Assembly: GCA_002205965.3 (NCBI GenBank)
Contig: NADL03000009.1
Location: forward strand, 248,001-312,000
Direction: 5' to 3'
Length of the DNA stretch: 64,000 nucleotides
From: Kappaphycus alvarezii
Taxonomy: Eukaryota; Rhodophyta; Florideophyceae; Gigartinales; Solieriaceae
The position numbers and the translations under genes were made by a program. Of this stretch, positions 56,524 to 64,000 are shown piece by piece (position 1 is the first letter of the stretch; each line of letters begins with the position of its first letter). The notes under the pieces were generated by a model. That model was not told the DNA's origin, searched no databases, and saw nothing but the letters and a program-made list of their open reading frames with translations.

Positions 56524-58552
56524 TTGAACGTCCTTTTGTGTGGCTCCTTTTTCGAGAAGCTTCGTTCCACAAGGACGTAAGAGAAAATCGGATTGCTGGA
56601 ATTTCCATCATATGGGATAAAACGGACAATGGGTACTGTTATGGTGGTTAATTTGGGGTAGAATTCGACGGTCCCAGATTTTGGCCCGTGGGGGAAAAAT
56701 TCTGAGACTGAGACGCGGTCCTCACATTTTTGTTTTGGCTACCCATTTTTGACGAATGGTGATAGTGATGTTTTGGATGGATTAAGAAGGGTCAAGTAAC
56801 TGTCTAGAAGGCGTGGTCTAATAGAAAATCCTACCAAACATTGGTTGCGTTTATTTATAATATGAGGGGATGGTCATTAATGGCCCGCTTTGGAAGGTCA
56901 TGATTACCTGCCAAGGTACTTCAAATCTTCCGTCATTTTGACGGACTGCGAGGGGTTGTGGTCTTCACAGCCTTGCGGGCTTGTCGTCAAGCTCTCTCGT
57001 CCGGATTTCTCGTTGTTGTAATCGCCTTCTCTATCTGTAATCCTATGTGCTTACAGCGGGAGTTTTTAAAGCCTCCTGAATCCTAATTTCAGGTGGTAGA
57101 GTTTTCTTCCGGTCCCTTTTTCGCTTGAGGGGGCAATTGGTTCAGCCATTGCCCAGAGTCGTCCGTCTAGCAGAATCCGAGGTCCTGTGTAGTGTGGGCT
57201 TGTCCTTAAACAATAAAGCGTTATTCTCCTTCTTCTTCCTTATTACTGTACTGTGCTGTTATGCCATCAAAGTTTTAGGATTGCGTTTTGTAAGCCATTA
57301 ATTATTTTGTGATACAGTACTTGAAAATTCATGAAAGGAATTATCACAGCAATGCAATTTACCGTCGTCAATGCCATTATGAACTAAGAGTCAGTATTTT
57401 ACTACTGTACAGTAATTATTCCTTTTCGGCAATTAATCGGTAATATGCTGATTGGCCGGATTATCCGGCTAGAAAGTTTGCTCTTTGCTCTCACTCTCCG
57501 CTTCACTTGCATTTCTCCTACCTTCATCCCGTCACTGTCGGTGCCCGCGCTGCTATGGGCGCGGGCGCCGGACGCTCGTTCCTTCATGCATCTTACAGAC
57601 GGCTCTTCGTTTACTGGGCTTCCGCTGCAATGCCGTTGGCCGTGTCCTTTTCAAGTGGACTGTCTTCCCGCGCTCCCAGCGCACGTGCGTCTCGAACTGG
57701 GAATGGCGTGTAAGGAGGTCTCTCCATCTGAAACAAGTTCTGCAACGCTCAGCGTACCCTGCCTCACTAAATCCGGCTGTCCTTTTGGACAGCAAGCGAG
57801 GGGTTCTGGGCCGAGTGTTCTGCTGGCTGTGTCCGAGGCCGCAAAACGGGAGCACATGTCGACGTCGTCGCCGCTCTCTGTAAGCATCGCGCTTGCACAG
57901 GGATTTTTTCAAGCTACCACCGCCATGGCCCGCAGGTGTGTCGGTGGTGGAATTTTCTTCCTTCCCTTCTGTTGGCAAGGGCATCGCTTTAGACGGTGCT
58001 GGGTTGAGTCTGTTTAGCAGGCCCACTAAAAATCAAATTAAAGGTCTCCGTTTCGTAATAAGTCATTATTATTCCTGTTACGTAATAACTTGGTAATAAG
58101 TCATAAATTTCCCGCTGATGAATTTATAGATCATTCGCAATATCCTATATGTACACTGTACCTACAGTGCACAGTACAGTTCATTTCATACTTTGTATTT
58201 GAAATCTGTGATCCGAATTTACAGTCGGATCAGATCATCATGATCACAGTGTTGAACTTCATAATTCTTCCCAATGCTGTAGCCATCGTCTGCTAGGGGG
58301 CACGATTTTTTTGAAGAAGACATACTACGTTGACCTGAGTCCGTAGTATTTTGCCGTCGTGACTGCGCTGTTCCTTCTTCATTAAATCAGTCCTACTCTT
58401 ATCTACCTATCCTCTCTTACGACGTTAGTTTGGTTGTACAAGCTAATACGAGAGCCTCATCAGGACGGGTTTCACGACAACCCGGATTCGAGGCCCGTTT
58501 GTGCTGTTGAACTTTACAGAATTGTCAAAGCTCGAGCTGTTCAAGAAAAAAG
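56524..58552. other. unassigned DNA, possible LTR and a GC-rich block
   Basis: At 57,210-57,225 AACAATAAAGCG followed by pyrimidine-rich sequence looks like a polyadenylation signal, possibly within an LTR. At 57,480-58,020 a GC-rich block has three overlapping long frames on the + strand and one of 157 codons on the minus strand; none has a recognisable motif, so I do not choose between them. GTAC palindromes lie at 57,244, 57,404 and 58,150-58,180. Confidence 0.25.
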
Positions 58553-60300
58553 ATGCCGACTTTCCGTTCCCAGTTCAAAATGCTGGTCGATAAGATCATG
58601 AAGAAGATGAGTACAACTTCGTTGCAAGATGAGTTGTCCGTTTCGATGCTATCCGCTGCAAAGGCCACTATAACCTTCTTTTCAGAAGACGCTCAAGACG
58701 AATCTTCAGCCGAGTCTGCTGCATTCGTTCTTCCGGATGGTGAGGATGTACACGAGTACCTATTGGATCTCTTGCCTTCTCCGTCTCACATTTTTACACT
58801 ACAGTTCTTTAAAATCCCGATGTTCTCTGTGACAGTTCTCCATGACACCGCTAAACTGTACTCTTTCAGTAGATTTCAGGGGAGTATGGGGAAGCAGCGC
58901 AATTATCTGAAGCCGACAAGGCTGACAGGCGCGTTACGGTGCATGCATGGTTCTGCCATTTTATGAATTGCAACGCGGATTTTTGCCGTGTTGTTGTCGA
59001 AAAGTTGAAACTCAATCGAGGCGCTCTTTCTGGAAACAGTGGCGCTACTAACCGCCCCAAGAATCTTTACCTAGTCCTGAGCAGACGATTCCCAGGCACA
59101 CACAAGAGATTGTGAGAACCACTACACCAGACCGCAATAGCTTTGCACACACAAGGTGGTAATACTGTTGGTAATAACGGCAAAAACAGTTTAGGACGTC
59201 ATATTGGCCTTTCAATACCGTCATTGCAGGATCCCGTTCGCCATTTCGTTGTCGTTCAAGGCGCAGATGGTAATGTCACATCGTCGAGCCCCGCATTTCC
59301 AGCTACACCATCTGCTGGCGGAGGTCATCATTCAAATGACGATCCTTGCAAGGCCAACTACGTGCAGCAGATTTTTAAGGACTGCAAGTTTTGGTGAAAT
59401 TCAACAGGACATATGGAAACGATGAAACTTTACGCCATATGTGCCCATCAGTGCGGTTTGTAACCTTCACAGAAGTCCGACTTCTTTGTTCATGTCTTGA
59501 TGGAGCTGCGAGGAAACTTTCTTCGCTAATTGCAGTGATGATATGTCCTTTAACCAAATGGTCAGGATTATGTTAACGGAGTATGTCAGTGACGCGAGGC
59601 AGTTGTAGATCAAAGGAACATTGGAGACCCTACGGTTGAGGACATTCATGAAGGAAAGGAATACATTGAACGTATCTGAAGGCCTGACAAATTGGTGGAA
59701 TACATTAATGAATTTTCTCCACAGTGTCCTACCGATTTCTGCTCTGATTCACATAATGTTGATTACCTTCGTAAGTCAGTAACAGAATTTCAAAATTGGT
59801 CAAGCACGATACAAAACATTACTTCACCAGTCTTACTCGTACAACAAGTTCGTCACGACCCTCCATGAGTCTATACAGAACTTACACCAAAATCCGTCTT
59901 CTTACTGGAGAAACGGAGCGGAGCACAGAGACCAGCATCGTGCAGCACGATGAGGATTTTGATACCAACCCGATGCAGTGTGGAAGTAGTAACCGTCCTT
60001 ATAGAGGAAACGGCTGCGGTTATCGCGGAAATAATAGAAGCAACCGTACAAACGGATACTCTTCGAAGGCATTTGAAGAAGCCCGACGCAAGACGAGTGC
60101 ATCAAGTGTGGCGGTGCTTGGAATCCTCGTCACAAATGTACCCGGGACATAGAGAACACGGACGTAACCGTTTACGGTATGGTGAGTCTTCTGTTCATAT
60201 CTTGCAGAATTCATCCAGGCGGGGAAGCTGGCACCACAGGACCCTGCCGAGAGCTCCGAAGATAACGAGGGTCACACGGATAAGCAGAAGTGGATTCGGT
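58553..60300 (+). pseudogene. copia-3 gag
   Basis: A 137-codon frame from 58,553 starts the element's coding part; its relation to gag is by position. After a gap, 59,143-59,397 and 59,391-59,576 encode a piece that reads FNRTYGNDETLRHMCPSVRF, as in gags of this copia group. At 59,950-60,150 an Arg/Asn/Gly-rich segment (RGNGCGYRGNNRSNRTNGYS) precedes a Cys/His cluster CIKCGGAWNPRHKC near 60,099, an atypical zinc knuckle. At least five frameshifts are needed. Confidence 0.5.
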
Positions 60301-60569
60301 TGATCGCACTTCGTACAAGAACCACTCGGAATGATGTCATGGAGAAAATCGAGGAGGACATAATTTTGACGCACATTGAGTCTTCAATAGAACCACGCAT
60401 TGAACGCCCCCAGTTTCAAGCCAGGGTTTTCGGGTAGGCGACGAGCGCGTGTCGAAACACCAACTCGTCGCCGGAGTGCAATGCGACGAAAAACGAGAAA
60501 CAGAGATGATTGAAATTGGAATGAGGGTCATGATGACCGATTTTTATGTACAACATGAGTTGTGAGACA

Positions 60570-60984
60570 AGTTACAGACGCTTAATCGGCTTTCTTGTGA
60601 TATCGTTGCACCCAAGTCCGTCGTCGGCCGAAGGAGTTGAACAGGATTTACACCACCCTCGGTGCTCACGAAAGGAAACTGCTTCCGTCAAGAAACCGTT
60701 TTAGATTCGCAGATGCTACATACGATTCTCTTGGCCGAGTAGAGATCTCTGTACGTACTCCCTCCGGGATACTGCGTATCTACGTTGAGCTAGACATCGT
60801 GAATCCAGACATTACTGAATTATTTGGGTCAGACGTACTTTATAAGGAATCCTTGACCTCATGCACAGTGTCTAACAGGCTGCTTAAGCAAGTAACTCAC
60901 ACCGATCAAAGCGGAATCACTGTTACTTGGGTGAGTATGTACCAATGGTCCGCTCAACAACGAACCATCTCTATGCTGAAATAA
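60570..60984 (+). pseudogene. copia-3 protease
   Basis: Near 60,598 a frame reads CDIVAPKSVVGRRS, the aspartic protease active site (normally DTGAPKSVIG) with Thr-Gly replaced by Ile-Val. The 115-codon frame from 60,637 continues with LLPSRNRFRFADATYDSLGR and ISVRTPSGILRIYVELDIV, then NPDITELFGSDVLYKESLTS, where the (M/L)LxGxDVL element ends the domain. The substituted active site suggests lost activity. Confidence 0.7.
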
Positions 60985-61019
60985 AATTCTAGACGGATAT
61001 GAATTTCACCAAAGCGCAG

Positions 61020-61880
61020 TTGTCCAAGCTACATCAACAGTTCTTCCATCCCAGTGCGAGGAAGTTGTTAAATTTTATCAGACTCACGTCCTGAGCATGC
61101 CACGCCAGAGACTTTCCGAACATTGGGAAGAACTCTCGAAGAGATGTGATCCGTGCCAACGCAATCAAAACGCTCCTAAACGGTTTTAGGGTCGCGCTGG
61201 GAGCGGAGAATGTTCAGTTTAATGAGAAATACTTCTTGATATCATGTACGTAGATGGGAACCCTGTACTCCATATCGTAGATGACGGTACAAAGTTCAGT
61301 GCAGCACGATTCTTGCCAAGCATTTCTACAGATGCATTTTGGGAAACGCTCGTGAAATGCTGGACTCAGTGTGTACAGGTCCCCCCAATAAGATCCTCAC
61401 TGATCAAGGATCCCAGCTTGGCGATCTTTTTATTCATATTGCGAAGCTATCGGACGTAGAGGTCAGCCAAACTGGTGTTGAAGCCCACTAAAGTCTGGGT
61501 GTGGGGAGAGATACCACGAGCCGCTAAGAGCTACTTATAGGAAGATCAAAGTCACAGCCTAATGTGGACAATCACCTAGCACTATCATGTGCCGTTAAGG
61601 CAATGAACGACACTCTCAGAGCGGAGGCATCGTTTCCTCTGCGTTAGTGTTTGGTGAATACCCCCAGGTATCAAAAAGATCCGAACCGCGCCCGACTAGA
61701 GGCACCATCCAAGAAAGAGCAGCTACTGCCAATATCGCCCGTAAGGAAATGGAATCCCAAATGCCTGCCATCAAGATCAAGCGCGCTCTGAGTTATGCCG
61801 TTCCGCCTGCCGCCGATAGAAGCTTTGAGCCTGGTGGTAAGATTCTGGTTTGGAGGTAAAAATCTTTGCTAGCAGAATAG
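61020..61880 (+). pseudogene. copia-3 integrase
   Basis: The zinc module is seen as LHQQFFHPSARKLLNFIR and, shifted, RCDPCQRNQNAPKRF. The core begins at 61,239 with DIMYVDGNPVLHIVDDGTKF (first Asp), continues with FWETLVKCWTQCVQVPP, then a LTDQGSQL block (second Asp) near 61,400, and SGCGERYHEPLRATYRKI near 61,495 with the catalytic Glu in GERYHEPLR. 61,647-61,859 holds the C-terminal part (ERAATANIARKEMESQMPAI). Two or three frameshifts interrupt it. Confidence 0.8.
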
Positions 61881-63000
61881 GTGAGTGGCTTGGTCCATTT
61901 GAGGTCTCCGCTGTTGACTACGCCAAGAAGTTGATATTCGTCCGAGATGACCCCAATAGCCCGGCACGCCCGTTCAATCTGTCCCAGGTGAAACCTTACT
62001 TCACGCCTGAATTCTGGTCCTATTCCTTTCTATCGGATCTGGATGAAAGCCTAAAAGGGTTTCGATCCCCAACTGGGGATATGACATTGGCTACAGAGGT
62101 TCTCGATCCCGATGATGACCGTGCTATCGGCAAGAAGATGGACGAGGCCAAGAAGAACGATATAAAGGATTGCTGGAACGTGGGACGTTTAAAGTAATCC
62201 TCAAGGAAGATATCCCACCAGATGGAAATGTTATCTCAGGGCGCTTTGTTTTAGCTATCAAGTCTACCATTGATGGAAGAACGAAATACAAGGCTCGTTA
62301 TGTAATGGGAGGCCATCGTGACAAACTAATAGCATGCTTGTTCACACATCTTACACGTTGCAGCCGAAATACGTACGACTATTACTTGCATGGCAGCAAT
62401 ATTTGGATTTGATGTCTGGACTGCAGACGTCAAGCAGGCGTACATACAAGCATCCGAGCCGCTTGTCAGGGACTTTTCATAGGGAAGCCTGGCCCTGAAT
62501 TCGAGCTTGATCCAGATCAGTGCTTGAAACTACTGCGCCCCTTTACGGACTTTGTGACGCCGGTGATTTGCTGCATAAAACGTTGGATAAACACCACTGG
62601 AATGAGTTGGGTATGAATCCGTTCAGATTAGATCCATCACTTAATTATCTTCTGATTAACAAGCGTTACAAGTTCTAAGTGGAGCATACGTTGACGACTA
62701 CTTCGCTGTGGGAATGAGACATTCCGCGAGAATCCTTCTGACTATGCGCTTCGAAATGGCTGACAACGAAAGACTTCCTCTGGAGTTCACAGGCTTCTTC
62801 ATCGATCGTAGTAAGGATGGAACCTTCGTCATGGACCAGAGTCAATACCTGAAAAACCTTGAATGCCTACCAACTGACGTGTCATTTAAAAGTTTCCGGT
62901 CAATGCGCATGAAGTTGGCCTGGTTGGCTAACACCAGGCCTTATTTCCTGTTCGAGATATCACAACTTGCGCAAATTACTGAAGCCAAGTTCTAAAATAA
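61850..63000 (+). pseudogene. copia-3 reverse transcriptase
   Basis: The 115-codon frame from 61,850 covers the integrase-RT linker (PNSPARPFNLSQVKPYF). RT proper begins at 62,170 with VISGRFVLAIKSTIDGRTKY then KARYVMGGHRDK. Near 62,410 WTADVKQAYIQASEPL carries the first catalytic Asp. LRPLYGLCDAGDLLHKTLDK can be read over two frames near 62,540. Near 62,686 GAYVDDYFAVG is an intact YVDD box. 62,708-62,995 gives the palm and thumb: LPLEFTGFFIDRSKDGTFVM, DQSQYLKNLECL and KLAWLANTRPYFLFEISQLA. The residues survive although the frame does not. Confidence 0.85.
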
Positions 63001-63574
63001 CCGCGTATCCATTATCAAGAGACTGAACAAGGCTGTCAAATATGCAGTCGATAACCGTGTCCTACTTCGAGTTCCCAAGCTCAATAAAAATTCGCTGAGA
63101 ATGGTTGGTTTTTCTGACTAATCTTTCGCGAACAATGCAGATCCATCGTCCCAGCTAGGGCATATCGTCTATTGGCGATTCATCTAGCAATGTTGTGCCG
63201 ATCCATTTTAAGTCATACAAATCGAGAGGATTACACGATCTGCCATGTCGGGAGTTAATAGCGTGAGCGACATGTTCGATGTTGCTATCTCCATTGCTCA
63301 AGAGCTAAAAGTTGTTCTAGACCAACATGTTCCCGTCCAGCTTCTAACAGACAGCAAGAGTCTGTTAGATATTATATCGAAGGGATCTCGCACATCAGAG
63401 AAGCGCACTATGTTGGACATCGCCGCGGCAAGAGAAGGACTTCGAGACAAGCTTATATCTGAAATCGGTTTTGTCAGTAGCAGCAAGAATTTTGCAGATG
63501 GTCTTACTAAAGCTATGAGTCAGGCCCTACTACGAAACGTGATTTCCACCGGTGAGATTGAACTGGAGCCATAA
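63001..63574 (+). pseudogene. copia-3 RNase H
   Basis: The best piece, 63,245-63,574, is 109 codons of uninterrupted frame: NSVSDMFDVAISIAQELKVV, QLLTDSKSLLDIISKGSRTS (Asp motif), MLDIAAAREGLRDKLISEIG and FVSSSKNFADGLTKAMSQ, closing the domain. The upstream part (LRMVGFSD near 63,100) has stops. The frame ends with a TAA at 63,572-63,574, which is the natural end of the copia polyprotein. Confidence 0.85.
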
Positions 63575-64000
63575 CAGTGGATCGTCAGAGACTCCGGTAT
63601 TACTTGATGTTTCAGGCATGCTCTACTATACCACAATCAACTGTTTCACCTCTGAAATCCTGAGCTTAGGTGTATGGTTAATCCCGCATAACCTTAGGCT
63701 CTCCGGGCAAAGCCGAATAGGGAACCCTTCAGCCAAATCCAGAATGACACCTTGATTGGCATCGACGAGCTTGCAGTGATCTACCGAATGCACAGCGTTC
63801 TGCAGGAGATGCACAAGCCACACTCCCTCCCTTAGGCTCCCAATAATGCGGCATGCCTCTTCAATACTGCTGCTAACCAACTTTGCATCGCAAACCTTCG
63901 GATATTGAGTCGCATCCCAAGGCTCCTAATGAGGAATCTGCTCTACCGATACTGGTTGGCCGTTCTCCGCTATCAATGAGTTTGTCCCTTGCACGCGACG
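63575..64000. other. sequence after copia-3 pol, possible 3' LTR start
   Basis: No gene is supported. Short frames (63,552-63,755 + and 63,626-63,880 -) have no recognisable content. A copia 3' LTR would be expected here but cannot be confirmed without its partner. Confidence 0.25.

Larger units (their letters stand above)
58553..63574 (+). mobile_element. third Ty1/copia retrotransposon, copia-3
   Basis: A + strand gag-protease-integrase-RT-RNase H series of the copia order occupies 5 kb. The polyprotein style (HIVDDGTKFSAARFL in integrase, KARYVMGGHRD in RT, LTDSKSLLDIISKGSRTSEK in RNase H) differs from copia-1 and copia-2 and resembles copia elements of fungi and fungus-like protists. Frameshifts and stops occur in every domain. 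LTRs could not be located; the right one would start beyond 63,580, and the left one before 58,550. Confidence 0.8.

Noticed and set aside
57445-58026. Overlapping frames of 190, 132 and 157 codons
   Set aside because: Three readings compete in one GC-rich block and none shows a known motif, so no gene is called.

Overview
This window looks like repeat-rich nuclear DNA from a eukaryote. It holds few host genes, many eukaryote-type transposable elements (Ty1/copia, Ty3/gypsy, DIRS-like, LINE-like, hAT, pogo-like, PIF/Harbinger) and one recognisable housekeeping gene, the COPII scaffold SEC16. There are no bacterial operons, CRISPR arrays or rRNA/tRNA genes that I can support. A marine red alga or another intron-poor, transposon-rich alga or protist would fit (long SEC16 tract, DIRS-like RNase H, fungal/algal-style copia polyproteins). 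That is only an inference; the sequence does not name the organism.

Layout. 1-1,440: a possible gene tail and a small acidic protein gene. 1.4-6.7 kb: mostly AT-rich intergenic DNA with a Ty3/gypsy integrase fragment. 6.77-12.1 kb: a decayed Ty3/gypsy element on the + strand, interrupted by a ~1 kb solo LTR. 13,159-18,641: a complete but broken Ty1/copia element (copia-1, minus strand) with two LTRs and a 5-bp target duplication. 19.5-28.1 kb: a SEC16-like gene on the + strand, recognisable from end to end but spread over all three frames. 28.4-31 kb: a LINE-type reverse transcriptase on the minus strand, directly downstream of SEC16. 33.1-34.9 kb: a Ty3/gypsy integrase, minus. 35.2-36.9 kb: a DIRS-like RNase H region, minus. 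40-41.6 kb: a pogo-like transposase, minus. 42-43.2 kb: a Harbinger transposase, +, facing a minus-strand companion ORF across a strong hairpin. 45.5-46.6 kb: a hAT transposase, minus. 46,888-53,240: a second complete copia element (copia-2, minus) with LTRs, target duplication, half-tRNA primer site and an extra zinc-finger ORF. It is inserted inside an older ~1 kb LTR whose own element continues with a gag at 54.4-55.5 kb. 55.5-56.5 kb: a second hAT remnant. 58.5-63.6 kb: a third copia element (copia-3, +).

Overall the window is one host gene neighbourhood buried under successive transposon insertions. Insertion order can be read at two places: copia-2 into an LTR, and an LTR of the same family into the gypsy integrase. 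Nearly every coding region, including SEC16, is broken by small indels rather than by in-frame stops, so uncorrected long-read indel error is a serious alternative to true decay. The most unusual items are the zinc-finger ORF upstream of gag in copia-2, its half-tRNA priming site, the Ala-rich tail after the copia-1 polyprotein, and the dispersed ACTGTACAGT palindromes.
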